From the NCBI GenBank assembly GCA_041859375.1, contig JBHEKP010000299.1:1-23049 (forward strand): a stretch of DNA of 23,049 nt, given 5' to 3'. The translations under genes and the position numbers were made by a program. The notes beneath the pieces were generated by a model. That model did no database searches. It saw only the letters and a list, made by a program, of their open reading frames with translations, and was not told where the DNA came from. Shown here in pieces: positions 15,743-23,049 of the stretch; the stretch's first letter is position 1; the number at the start of each line of letters is the position of its first letter. The stretch is from JBHEKP01 sp041859375. GTDB taxonomy: Bacteria; Hydrogenedentota; Hydrogenedentia; Hydrogenedentales; CAITNO01.

Positions 15743-15916
15743 GCAGTGGTTCCGGGGAGTCATCGGATACGTAATGTGAATCTCGGATTCGGATGCGTGG
15801 CGATGCAGTTGATAACAAGAGCCAAAATCATTAAGATGTCGGCTTCCGGAATCAATGAAGCAAAGTTGAAAGATTTGGGCCGGTGCCAGGAATTGATTCC
15901 TGTTGGCAGTGGTTCC
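15743..15916 (+). repeat. Pair of 11-base direct repeats
   Basis: GCAGTGGTTCC occurs at 15743-15753 and again at 15906-15916, 152 bases apart, enclosing the part of the intergenic region poorest in G+C. The first copy begins at the predicted transcription start. Confidence 0.6.
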
Positions 15917-16036
15917 AATCAATAGACAGTTGAAGACAAGCAACCGCCCGAAAGGGTGGTCTCCGATATTGCCAAGGCGCTTTGCGCGGCGGCATCAGAC
16001 CCGGGTCTGGCTGTGAACAGCAAACCCCGGGACAAT

Positions 16037-16108
16037 GCGGAGTCGTAACAGGTTTCCCCCCACTTCCTCCCCTCCCCTTCCCCTGTTGCGACTCCGCGCC
16101 TTTTTTTT
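16037..16108 (+). terminator. Long-stem terminator with pyrimidine loop before the DUF255 gene
   Basis: Arms at 16037-16052 and 16082-16097 form a 16-bp stem, complete apart from one G-U pair. It encloses a 29-base loop made almost only of C and T, and is followed by GCC and a run of eight T. The stem and T-run fit an intrinsic terminator. The loop sequence CCCTTCCCC (overlapping the right arm, 16075-16083) is perfectly complementary to GGGGAAGGG at 16115-16123, just after the T-run, which could allow an alternative fold. Confidence 0.65.
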
Positions 16109-16151
16109 GCGCCGGGGGAAGGGCGGCACCGCGCCGGGTGTTGACTCAACC

Positions 16152-18260
16152 ATGACAACACCGGAGCCAAAAACCGCCGGGCACAACCGGCTCATCCATT
16201 CCACCAGCCCCTACCTTTTGCAGCACGCCCACAACCCCGTGGACTGGCATCCCTGGGATCAGACGGCGCTTGAAAAGGCGCGCGCCGAGGACAAGCCCGT
16301 CTTTCTGTCCATCGGTTATTCCGCCTGCCACTGGTGCCACGTGATGGAGCGGGAATCCTTTGAGAATCCCGCCGTCGCGGCCCTGCTCAACCGGCATTTC
16401 GTCAGCATCAAGGTGGACCGGGAGGAACGCCCCGACATCGATGAAATTTACATGGCGGCGGTGACCGCAATGACCGGCGGCGGCGGATGGCCCATGTCCG
16501 TGTTTCTCACCCCCGACCTGAAGCCCTTTTACGGGGGCACCTATTTCCCCCCGGAGGACCATTATAACCGGCCCGGTTTCCGCAGGCTGCTGGAGGCGCT
16601 GGCGGAGATGTGGCAAAACCGCCGGGAGGAACTTCTGTCCGGCGCGGCGGACATGGCCGCCAACCTCCGGGCCCGGTTTGAATCCCCCGCGCCGGGGGAT
16701 GGGGAACCTCCGCCGGGCGCGTCACTCACGGAAGCCGCCGCGCAGGAATTGGCGCGCGAATACGATCCCGTGGACGGCGGCTGGGGCGGCGCGCCCAAGT
16801 TTCCCTCCAGCGGCGCGGTGGAACTGCTGCTGCGGCACCACCACCGCACGGGAAACACAAAATCCCTGGAAATGGCGCTGCGCACGCTGGACTGCATGGC
16901 CGACGGCGGCCTGCATGACCACATCGGCGGCGGCTTCCACCGTTATTCCGTGGACAACGCCTGGCTGGTGCCCCATTTTGAAAAGATGCTCTACGACAAC
17001 GCCCAGCTTGCGCGGGCCTTTCTGGAGGCGTGGCTGGCGGCGGGGCATGCCCGGCACCGGCATGCGGCGGAAGACACATTGGACTACCTGCTGCGGGACA
17101 TGCAACTGCCGGAGGGCGGCTTCTGCGCCAGCGAAGACGCGGACAGCGCCGGCGGCGAGGGCATGTTTTACCTGTGGACGCGGGCGGAGATCATGGATGT
17201 GCTGGGGCCGGAGGCGGGCGCCCTGTTCTGCGCCGCATATAATATCGAGACTGCGGGCAATTTCCCCTCCCATGAGCATTATCATGACCGCCAGAACATC
17301 CCCCACCGGACGGAGCCGCCCGGAGAGCTTTCCCGGCGTTTGGGGGTGGACGCGGACATGATGGAAAAGCGCCTTTCGGCGGCGCGCGCCGTCCTGCTGG
17401 AGACACGGGCGCGGCGGCCCCGTCCCGGACGGGACGACAAGGTGGTGGCCGCATGGAACGGGCTGGCGGTCTCGGCGCTGGCCCATGCGGGGCTGGCGCT
17501 CAACACGCCCAGGTATCTCGACGCCGCCGAGGCCTGCGCCAATTTCCTGCTGACACACGCCGTGCGCGGCGGCGCGCTCCACCGCACCTGGCGGGGGGGG
17601 CAATGCGGGCCGCCGGGCTTTTTGGAGGATTATGCGGCCGTGGCCCATGCCTGTCTTGACCTGTTTGAGGCCACGGGAAAGATCATCTGGCTGGAGGAGT
17701 CGCTGCGTCTGGCGGAGGCCATGACCGGGGAATTCTCCGACCCCGCCGGACCGGCGTTCTTTATGACTTCAGCGCGCCATGACACGCTGCCCGCGCGGGC
17801 CAAACCCTGTTACGACGGCGTGGAACCCTCGGGAAACACGCTCGCGGCGTCGCTGCTGCTGAAACTGGGCGCGGTGACAGACCGGGAGGAGTGGCAGAAG
17901 CGCGGGGAGGCCATACTCCGCGGACAGGCCACAATGATGGGGCGCGTTCCCCAGGCCTTTTTGAAGATGCTGTGCGTGGCAGACGGCCTGCAAGAATGCG
18001 CTGTTGAGGTGGTTGTGGTTCCGGGGGAAGAGGGCAATCCCGAACAATTCCTCGGCGCGGCGTCAGGGGTGTTCCTGCCCCACCGCCTGCTCGCCGTGCA
18101 TCCAGGCGAAACACACCCCCTCGCGCAGGCTCCGCTTTTCCGCGACCGCGTTGCCGTGGGCGGCAGAACCGCCGCGTATGTGTGCCGGGGAAACACCTGC
18201 CTTCCGCCGGTGGCCAGCCCGGAGGCGCTGCGGGAAATCCTTCGGGGCGAAAGGGGTTAG
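16152..18260 (+). CDS. DUF255 thioredoxin-fold protein (YyaL / SPATA20-like)
   Basis: A 702-residue protein, starting at the ATG of MTTPEP; an in-frame ATG 39 codons earlier lies in the terminator and is not used here. The N-terminal domain (about 10-165) is the DUF255 thioredoxin fold: NRLIHSTSPYLLQHAHNPVDW, then C59HWC62 inside SACHWCHVMERESF, a DREERPDID stretch, and GGGGWPMSVFLTPD with GGTYFP. The remainder is an alpha/alpha barrel like that of six-hairpin glycosidases and N-acylglucosamine epimerases, with HDHIGGGFHRYSVD, HFEKMLYDNAQL and KPCYDGVEPSGN among its conserved patches. The family is widespread from bacteria to humans, but its reaction is not established; a redox or sugar-related role is suggested by the domains only. 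Length is normal. The stop overlaps that of the convergent Hsp70-like gene. Confidence 0.92.
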   Translation: MTTPEPKTAGHNRLIHSTSPYLLQHAHNPVDWHPWDQTALEKARAEDKPVFLSIGYSACHWCHVMERESFENPAVAALLNRHFVSIKVDREERPDIDEIYMAAVTAMTGGGGWPMSVFLTPDLKPFYGGTYFPPEDHYNRPGFRRLLEALAEMWQNRREELLSGAADMAANLRARFESPAPGDGEPPPGASLTEAAAQELAREYDPVDGGWGGAPKFPSSGAVELLLRHHHRTGNTKSLEMALRTLDCMADGGLHDHIGGGFHRYSVDNAWLVPHFEKMLYDNAQLARAFLEAWLAAGHARHRHAAEDTLDYLLRDMQLPEGGFCASEDADSAGGEGMFYLWTRAEIMDVLGPEAGALFCAAYNIETAGNFPSHEHYHDRQNIPHRTEPPGELSRRLGVDADMMEKRLSAARAVLLETRARRPRPGRDDKVVAAWNGLAVSALAHAGLALNTPRYLDAAEACANFLLTHAVRGGALHRTWRGGQCGPPGFLEDYAAVAHACLDLFEATGKIIWLEESLRLAEAMTGEFSDPAGPAFFMTSARHDTLPARAKPCYDGVEPSGNTLAASLLLKLGAVTDREEWQKRGEAILRGQATMMGRVPQAFLKMLCVADGLQECAVEVVVVPGEEGNPEQFLGAASGVFLPHRLLAVHPGETHPLAQAPLFRDRVAVGGRTAAYVCRGNTCLPPVASPEALREILRGERG

Positions 18261-19669
18261 AGGTACTGGGCGACGATGGCGAGGCCCGTGGCGACGCTGG
18301 TGAAGGTGTCGCGCTGGCGGACCTTTTCCGCACCGTAGCGGGTGTGGAGCATGTCGCGGATGGCGGGGATGAGGCTGGTGCCGCCCGTGGTGAGCACGAG
18401 GTCAATCTGTCCCGGCTCCAGCCCGGCGGCCTGCTCGGCCTCCACAATGCTTTCCATCATGGACTCCAGCGTCTCCTCGATGATATGGGAAAATTCATCC
18501 CGCTCCAGGTGCTCGTGGATGCGGATGTCCTCGTAGCGGAGATCGATGTCGGTCCCCGTCACGGAGGAGAGGCGCTTCTTTGCGGCCTCCACCTCGCGCG
18601 TCACGGGGTAGCCGAAGTTGCGCTGGATGAGGCAGCGCAGCGCCCGGATCGCGCCCGGCTGGTCGCTGCTGGCCTCGGCGGCGAGGAGCCAGTTGATGGT
18701 CTCCTCCTTGTTCAGCTTGTAGAGGTTCTGCCAGTCAAGTATCTGGTTGTAGAGGTACTGCGGCATGGGCAGGCGCGACGGGCCGTAGCGCGCGCGGCTG
18801 CCGAAGACGGGGAACAGCTTGCCCCGGATGATCTCGCGGTCGATGGCGTCGCCCGCCACGGGCACGCCCGAAACGGAGAGGATGCGGCTTTCCGCCAGGC
18901 GCTCGGCCACGCCCCGCGCGCCGCCGAACTCCATGACGCACACGTCGCAGGTGCCGCCGCCGATGTCCACCACCATCAGGCGCTGGTGGCTGTCGGAGGC
19001 GACGGCGTACTCCACGCAGGCGCCCACGGGCTCGTAAAAAAAGACCACGTCCCTGAACCCCGCCAGGTGGGCGGCGGTGCGCAGGCGCTCCTCCGCCGTC
19101 TTGTCCTCCTCGGGGCTGGTGGAAAAGCGCACGGGCCTGCCGAAGACGGCGCGCTCCACGGGTCCGCCCGCCGCGGCGTCGGCGGCGGCCTTCATGGGCT
19201 TGAGCACCAGCGACACCAGCTCCTCAATCTGGTAGGGCGTGCCGAAAACCTCGGTGCCCTTGAAGCCGCGGTGGCGCATGAGCGTCTTCAGCGACTGGAA
19301 CAGCCGCCCCGGCGAGTTCACCTCGACCATGGCCCTGGCGCGCACCGCCTCGCGGATGTTCTCGTCCTGGAGGCCGGGCCGGTAGCTCTCGCTCTTGTCC
19401 GGCTCGGACATGACATAGGCCTCGATGGACACGCCCAGGTCCACCCGCTTCATGATGACCTCGCGGTCCACGTTGCGCTCGATGAAGGCGTTCGCCGCGG
19501 CGCGGCCCACGATGGTCTCGCCGTCCCGCGTGATGTAGAGCAGGGACGGCAGCGAGGCGGGCAGGTCATTCGCGGGATCAAGGGGGAGCACCCGCGCCTG
19601 CCGTCCGTCAAAAACGGCCACGCTGGAGTTGGTGGTGCCGAAATCTATGCCGCAATGCAACAGGGACAC
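18257..19669 (-). CDS. yegD: Hsp70-family ATPase without substrate-binding domain (YegD-like), GTG start
   Basis: A 470-residue actin/Hsp70-fold ATPase. GIDFGTTNSS (7-16) is phosphate loop 1, EPVGA (213-217) corresponds to the EPTAA segment of DnaK, DIGGGTCD (235-242) is phosphate loop 2, and TTGGTSLIP near the C-terminus is the adenosine-binding motif. After that motif only about 40 residues remain, so the peptide-binding beta domain and lid of DnaK are absent, as in E. coli YegD (about 450 residues). YegD is a putative chaperone of unknown client. The start is GTG at 19669: no ATG precedes the conserved MSLLHCGIDFG, and GAGGGTG lies about 8 bases before it. A likely promoter is at 19752-19780. 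The gene is convergent with the DUF255 gene; their stop codons share TTAG. Confidence 0.92.
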   Translation of the reverse strand: MSLLHCGIDFGTTNSSVAVFDGRQARVLPLDPANDLPASLPSLLYITRDGETIVGRAAANAFIERNVDREVIMKRVDLGVSIEAYVMSEPDKSESYRPGLQDENIREAVRARAMVEVNSPGRLFQSLKTLMRHRGFKGTEVFGTPYQIEELVSLVLKPMKAAADAAAGGPVERAVFGRPVRFSTSPEEDKTAEERLRTAAHLAGFRDVVFFYEPVGACVEYAVASDSHQRLMVVDIGGGTCDVCVMEFGGARGVAERLAESRILSVSGVPVAGDAIDREIIRGKLFPVFGSRARYGPSRLPMPQYLYNQILDWQNLYKLNKEETINWLLAAEASSDQPGAIRALRCLIQRNFGYPVTREVEAAKKRLSSVTGTDIDLRYEDIRIHEHLERDEFSHIIEETLESMMESIVEAEQAAGLEPGQIDLVLTTGGTSLIPAIRDMLHTRYGAEKVRQRDTFTSVATGLAIVAQYL

Positions 19670-19751
19670 GCTTGTTCACCCTCTTTTCAGTCTGGCACCC
19701 GCGCCGCCGGGACGCCCCCTCCGGGCCTCCACCTGCGGCGCAAAAACGCGA

Positions 19752-19780
19752 AGTATACCACCGCCCCCGCCCCGCCTCAA
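19752..19780 (-). promoter_or_regulatory. Promoter of the YegD-like gene
   Basis: On the minus strand TTGAGG (19775-19780) and TATACT (19752-19757) are 17 bases apart. The -10 box is identical to that of the ATPase promoter. RNA would start about 75 bases before the GTG. The -35 half lies inside the hairpin at 19762-19799. Confidence 0.55.
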
Positions 19781-19799
19781 ACCGGGCGGCGCGGGGGCG
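19762..19799 (-). terminator. Very G+C-rich hairpin after the glycosidase-like gene
   Basis: CGCCCCCGCCCCGCC (19762-19776) and GGCGGCGCGGGGGCG (19785-19799) form a 15-bp stem with one mismatch and an 8-base loop, about 70 bases past the stop codon of the glycosidase-like gene. No T-run follows directly; TTTTT comes only about 15 bases later. It probably limits read-through into the YegD-like gene. Confidence 0.5.
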
Positions 19800-19866
19800 C
19801 ATTTGTTGGTAAACACCCCCAACGGGCGGGGCTATTCCACAAGGGCTATGTCCGGGCGCGAAAGGC

Positions 19867-22800
19867 TCAACCGGCCAGATGCCACACCTCAAAGGGCTTC
19901 TCCAGGCCGTAGCCCATGGAGAAGTAATCCGCCCCGGCGGGCTGGCCCGTTTCGGGGGCCTTGCCCCACGAGCCGGGATGGGTCAGGCCGGTGCTGTTGT
20001 CGCCCAGGTGCGGGCCGAGGGTGTTGCGCAGCGATCCGTAGACCACCACCTCCACGGTGTTTTCGCCCGGCTTGAGCTTTTCGGTGATGTCGCATTCCAT
20101 CGGCGGCGCGCACACATGCCCCGCGTCCGCGCCGTTCACCAGCACCTTCGCCACGACGCCCTTCCATGCGGGCAGCGCCAGCACGTGGCGGCCGCCGGGG
20201 GCGGCGGTGACCGTGGCGGTGTAGGCGACGCGGTGGCCATAGAGGGGCAGGCCCTGCGCCTTCCATTCGCCGAGGCCAAGCGGCGCGGAGGGAATGATGA
20301 CAAAGCCCCTCGCGGCGGGTTTGAGCGAGAAGTCGCCGACGATGTGGGCCGCCTCCAGCTCGTGGAACACGTTCATGGGACGCGCCGTGATGGTGAGCGT
20401 GTTTTCGCCGACGCGGGCGCATTTGGAGATGTCCATCCTGCCGAAGGCCCTGTCCAGCCACCATTCGCCCGCGGGCGCGGCGAGCGGCGTGCCGTTGCAG
20501 TCCACGGTGTAGATGTCGGGCCGTTCCACCACGGCGAAGAGGCGCTCCGGCACCGCGCCCTCGATGGTGAAGCGGTAGGTGGCGGTGAAGCCGCTGTCCG
20601 GCGCGAAGGGGGTCTTGAGCAGCTCGTCGCGGAACTGGACCGCATGGTCCCAGATGTTTCCGCGCAGGCCGTTTTTCTTGAAGGTGAGGTCCGCCGCGCG
20701 CTGCCAGAACATGCCGGAGGCCGTCTCGCCGCCCGCCGACACGTCCACATAGTCCAGAATCAGGTTGTTGTCGTCCAGGCGGCGCGCCGTGATGTCCGAC
20801 ACCGCCACGGGCTGGCGCTCCCCGGCGGGCGCCGCCGCCGGGGCGGCGGCCACGGGTTCGCGGTCCAGGAGCAGCAGCACGCTGCCGCAGGGCGGAAGGG
20901 TGAAGGGGAAGGCGCCGTCCGCAAGGGCGGGACCGGCATGGATTTCGCCCGTGTTCAGGTTGACCACGCGCACGCCCTTCGCTGCGGTGAGGACGGAACC
21001 GGAGGCGGGAACGTCGTTGCTGGTGTTGGTGATGAAGAGAATCTCCCCGTCCGCAAGCTGGCGGCGGTGGTGGTAGACGATGCCCTTGTTGTCGGGGGCG
21101 GGCACCACGCGCAGCGCCGGGTTGACCGCCGCCGTAATCTGTTCCGCCGCCGCGCCGGAGGCAATCTGCCTCCAGTTGGCGGAGGCGCGCAGCGCGGCGC
21201 ATTCATCCCCGGCCCGCCCGTCCACATGCGAAGGCAGCTCCGGCCCGGCGCAGGAGAGGACCAGACCGCCCTTGTCCAGGTAGGCCTTCAACAGTTCAAA
21301 GGTTTCCCTGTTGAGGTTCTCCGTCCCCTCCGGCACCACCACCACGGTGTAGTCCCGTTCGCCGACCCGGAAGGCCGCCTTGCCGTCCACCGCCTGCGCC
21401 ACCGCCCCGCGCTCCCGGATGATGGACTCGCTGCCCAGGTCGAACTCCACCTGCGCCTTGGCCAGGGCCACCACCAGCGACTGGAAGGTGTCGCCGAGGG
21501 TTTTCATCTTTTCCGTGCCGGTGAAGTGGTGCATCCACGCCGTGGTGGTCGGCTCCAGCACGAGGCAGGGGTTGATCTGTTTCCCCCGCGAGAGGGCGTG
21601 GCTCACCCGCGTGAAATAGTCCGCCAGCACATGGTACTCCGCCATCCACGGGGAGTGGTAGGAGAAGGTGGGCGGATAGTCGCGCTTGCGCGCGCCGCGC
21701 AGGGTCACGTCGGAAAGGTGCTCGTTGGGCGTGTTCACGCCGAGCACCTGGATCCAGTCGCCGATGCGCTTGTAGTCGGCGAAGGTCATCTCCGCGCCGC
21801 TGCCGCCGTAGACCTCGCAGAGGGTGCGGGCGCGGCCCGTCTGGTTTGCCACGCTGGCCAGCTCGACCACGGAGCGCACGTTGCCGAACTGGGCGCGCAC
21901 GTCCTCGCGGTACTGGTTGAAGAGGATGTCAATGCCGGGGCGGTGCTGCCACGCGGCCATGGCCATGTTGTCGGGCACGGACGCGCAGTTGGGCCATTCG
22001 TGCTCCCAGTAGTGGCCCGTGAATTCAAGGTTGTTTTTGCCGCAGTACTCGTAATAGGGCTTGGCCCAGCGCTCGATGAACAGTTCGTTCATGAGCTGGA
22101 AGTAGTTGTGGCGCAGGCGCATGCCGTCCGCCGTGTCGTCGCGCAGCGCGGGCAGCAGCTCCAGGATGTCATAGTGCCAGCGCTTCTTGAACTGCTTCTC
22201 CAGGTCCGGCGTCCAGTGGATGTCGCCGCAGGCCTTCAGGTGCGGCTCGTCGGTGAACACGCCGGGGATGCGCTTGCCGAATTCATCGCCGAAACGCTTG
22301 CGGTAGGGCTCCAGGGTGACCTCCAGAAACTTCTCCGTCACGCCGGGCAGCAGCAGGTCGGTGTGGTACTTGCCCCCGTACCACGGCGAGGTCTTGGCCT
22401 CCTCAATCCGCGCCACCACATAGTCGCCCTCGGGGAAGTCCTTCCCCTTTTTCACCTGTTTGGTGATGTCCTCATAGCCCTTCGCCGTCTTTTTGTGCAC
22501 CGCGAGGATGCGGTCGTTCCAGACGGGCGTGTGCTTCCCGGGCTTCAGGCTCACGCCGATGGCGCGGGACTCGGGCATCGCCTCGGGCACCATGCCCCCG
22601 GCGAAACCGGAGGGATAGGAATTCTCATCGTAAATCCAGATGAGCATGTCCCGCTCCCGCGCCGTCTCCAGCGCCGTTTCCCAGCGGGCCAGCCACTCCT
22701 CCGACATGTAGGGCGTCATCAGCCCCGGACGGGGATGCACCCACGCCTGGAGCACGTGCTGGTCCGCCAGCACGCCCAGCGTGTGCCGCACCTGCTCGTC

Positions 22801-22944
22801 CGTCAGCAGGTCGTTCCATACCCACAGCGGGCCGGAGGTGTAGGCCTTGCCGGGGCTTTTTATCGTCCCGGAAAGATCGGCAAGGGTGTCGTCCGCGGCG
22901 GCCGCCGTGCCCGCGACCAGCAACGAAATAAGCATCAGCGTCAT
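19867..22944 (-). CDS. Secreted glycoside-hydrolase-like protein (GH106/GH2-related)
   Basis: A 1025-residue exported protein. The start is the ATG with GAGGGA about 8 bases upstream; it gives a short signal peptide (MTLMLISLLVAGTAAAA, cut near 16-17) without a lipobox. Residues 40-390 form a TIM-barrel-like part: PLWVWND, VHPRPG, IYDENSYPSGFAGG (104-117), GVFTDEPH (228-235), GHYWEHEWP and CEVYGGSG (376-383). The acidic residues in TDEPH and HYWEHEW are candidates for catalysis. About 550-720 contains a Rossmann-like glutamine-amidotransferase-type segment (VVVVPEGTENL, GGLVLSCAG) common in such enzymes. The C-terminal 300 residues look like jelly-roll sugar-binding or GH2-type sandwich domains (DCNGTPL, VLVNGADAG, GENTVEVVVYG). 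The nearest family I can name is GH106 (alpha-L-rhamnosidase) and its uncharacterised relatives; substrate is unknown. No transporter or sulfatase is adjacent in the window. Confidence 0.8.
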   Translation of the reverse strand: MTLMLISLLVAGTAAAADDTLADLSGTIKSPGKAYTSGPLWVWNDLLTDEQVRHTLGVLADQHVLQAWVHPRPGLMTPYMSEEWLARWETALETARERDMLIWIYDENSYPSGFAGGMVPEAMPESRAIGVSLKPGKHTPVWNDRILAVHKKTAKGYEDITKQVKKGKDFPEGDYVVARIEEAKTSPWYGGKYHTDLLLPGVTEKFLEVTLEPYRKRFGDEFGKRIPGVFTDEPHLKACGDIHWTPDLEKQFKKRWHYDILELLPALRDDTADGMRLRHNYFQLMNELFIERWAKPYYEYCGKNNLEFTGHYWEHEWPNCASVPDNMAMAAWQHRPGIDILFNQYREDVRAQFGNVRSVVELASVANQTGRARTLCEVYGGSGAEMTFADYKRIGDWIQVLGVNTPNEHLSDVTLRGARKRDYPPTFSYHSPWMAEYHVLADYFTRVSHALSRGKQINPCLVLEPTTTAWMHHFTGTEKMKTLGDTFQSLVVALAKAQVEFDLGSESIIRERGAVAQAVDGKAAFRVGERDYTVVVVPEGTENLNRETFELLKAYLDKGGLVLSCAGPELPSHVDGRAGDECAALRASANWRQIASGAAAEQITAAVNPALRVVPAPDNKGIVYHHRRQLADGEILFITNTSNDVPASGSVLTAAKGVRVVNLNTGEIHAGPALADGAFPFTLPPCGSVLLLLDREPVAAAPAAAPAGERQPVAVSDITARRLDDNNLILDYVDVSAGGETASGMFWQRAADLTFKKNGLRGNIWDHAVQFRDELLKTPFAPDSGFTATYRFTIEGAVPERLFAVVERPDIYTVDCNGTPLAAPAGEWWLDRAFGRMDISKCARVGENTLTITARPMNVFHELEAAHIVGDFSLKPAARGFVIIPSAPLGLGEWKAQGLPLYGHRVAYTATVTAAPGGRHVLALPAWKGVVAKVLVNGADAGHVCAPPMECDITEKLKPGENTVEVVVYGSLRNTLGPHLGDNSTGLTHPGSWGKAPETGQPAGADYFSMGYGLEKPFEVWHLAG

Positions 22945-23049
22945 GGCATGTTCCCTCTGGGATTGGCTGCATAGAAGCACTGCCGCCGCACCCATCGGCG
23001 GCGACCCCGTATTCTTTCACGTTTGCCCGCGCAAGGCAAACCGGCGGCG
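22945..23049. other. Upstream region of the glycosidase-like gene
   Basis: The last 105 bases hold the leader of the glycosidase-like gene. A 7-bp perfect hairpin (GCCGCCG at 22982-22988, CGGCGGC at 22996-23002) lies 38 bases before the start codon. No convincing promoter is seen before the end of the window. Confidence 0.35.

Larger units (their letters stand above)
15743..16108 (+). ncRNA. Putative structured RNA (leader or sRNA), about 365 nt
   Basis: The extent is set by the predicted start near 15743 and the end of the T-run of the terminator at 16108. The hairpins listed for this intergenic region lie inside it. If most transcripts stop at the terminator it is a small RNA; if stopping is conditional it is a cis-acting leader of the DUF255 gene, whose ATG is 44 bases further on. 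There is no match to a known RNA family that I can see, and the call is an inference from the order of promoter, stems and terminator. Confidence 0.35.
15668..16151. other. Intergenic region with promoter, hairpins and terminator: leader or small RNA candidate
   Basis: These 484 bases are visibly poorer in G+C (about half) than the flanking genes up to about 15940. A promoter at 15708-15736 would start RNA near 15743. The transcript could fold into several local hairpins: one at 15884-15908 (TGCCA, GGAAT, ATTCC, TGGCA), ACCGCCC-GAAA-GGGTGGT at 15943-15960 with a GNRA tetraloop, GCGC-TTT-GCGC at 15977-15987, and the palindrome CAGACCCGGGTCTG at 15996-16009. It ends in the terminator at 16037-16108, 44 bases before the DUF255 gene. 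It matches no tRNA, tmRNA, RNase P or riboswitch consensus I know. A 40-residue frame at 15803-15925 lacks a good ribosome site. Confidence 0.45.

Noticed and set aside
15803..15925. Forty-codon frame resembling the start of an IS630-type transposase (RAKII..SASG)
   Set aside because: The likeness is limited to a few residues, there is no helix-turn-helix continuation or DDE domain, and no good ribosome site; kept only as a possible scar.
15743..16108. tmRNA or RNase P RNA at this length and position
   Set aside because: Neither the tmRNA ends and tRNA-like T-loop nor the RNase P core GAGGAAAGTCC and ACAGAA motifs are present.
19879..22974. A plus-strand open frame of over 1000 codons opposite the glycosidase-like gene
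   Set aside because: It mirrors the G+C-rich third positions of the real gene; its translation is His/Arg/Gly/Val-rich without domains, and the minus strand has signal peptide, ribosome site and conserved motifs.
1..23049. CRISPR arrays, tRNA or rRNA genes, complete insertion sequences
   Set aside because: No regularly spaced repeats, no cloverleaf or rRNA consensus, and no transposase were found on reading both strands.

Overview
The window is 23 kb of G+C-rich bacterial DNA. I estimate about 57% G+C in the left 5 kb and 65-70% across most of the rest, from hand counts of sample lines. It carries a complete V/A-type ATPase operon, CheY-like receivers, a radical SAM enzyme, an Hsp70-type ATPase without a substrate-binding domain, and a large secreted glycosidase-like protein. 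The predicted sigma70-type promoters look like TTTACA-N17-TATACT. This mix suits an uncultured, sugar-degrading bacterium of the Hydrogenedentes / Planctomycetes / Lentisphaerae kind. That placement is a guess from gene content; no rRNA or marker gene is present to confirm it.

Left part (1-4000): a PilZ-domain protein and a radical SAM/SPASM-like enzyme on the minus strand, the latter followed by a stem-loop terminator. A family 2 glycosyltransferase with two C-terminal membrane helices follows on the plus strand. It meets, tail to tail, a single-domain response regulator (RR1) that sits at the end of the ATPase operon.

Middle part (4006-12960): a nine-gene ATPase operon read on the minus strand from a good promoter at 12931-12959. 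The order is H-I-K-E-C-F-A-B-D, the same order as the core of the Enterococcus hirae ntp operon (ntpFIKECGABD). The K (c-ring) subunit carries the residues that bind Na+ in E. hirae NtpK, so this is predicted to be a sodium-pumping or sodium-driven enzyme. RR1 lies 9 bases behind subunit D. A second, clearly paralogous receiver (RR2, 13171) starts divergently from the other end of the operon, so the operon is bracketed by two copies of the same unusual receiver type. Base composition and codon use change inside the subunit B gene.

Right part (13170-23049): RR2; a polytopic membrane protein of unknown function; a lower-G+C non-coding stretch with a promoter, several hairpins and a strong terminator just before the next gene; a DUF255 (YyaL/SPATA20-type) thioredoxin-fold protein; a convergent YegD-like Hsp70 ATPase; and a secreted protein of about 1025 residues resembling glycoside hydrolases of the GH106 type.

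The best candidates for something undescribed are the receiver pair linked to a Na+-type V-ATPase, and the structured leader or small RNA at about 15740-16110.
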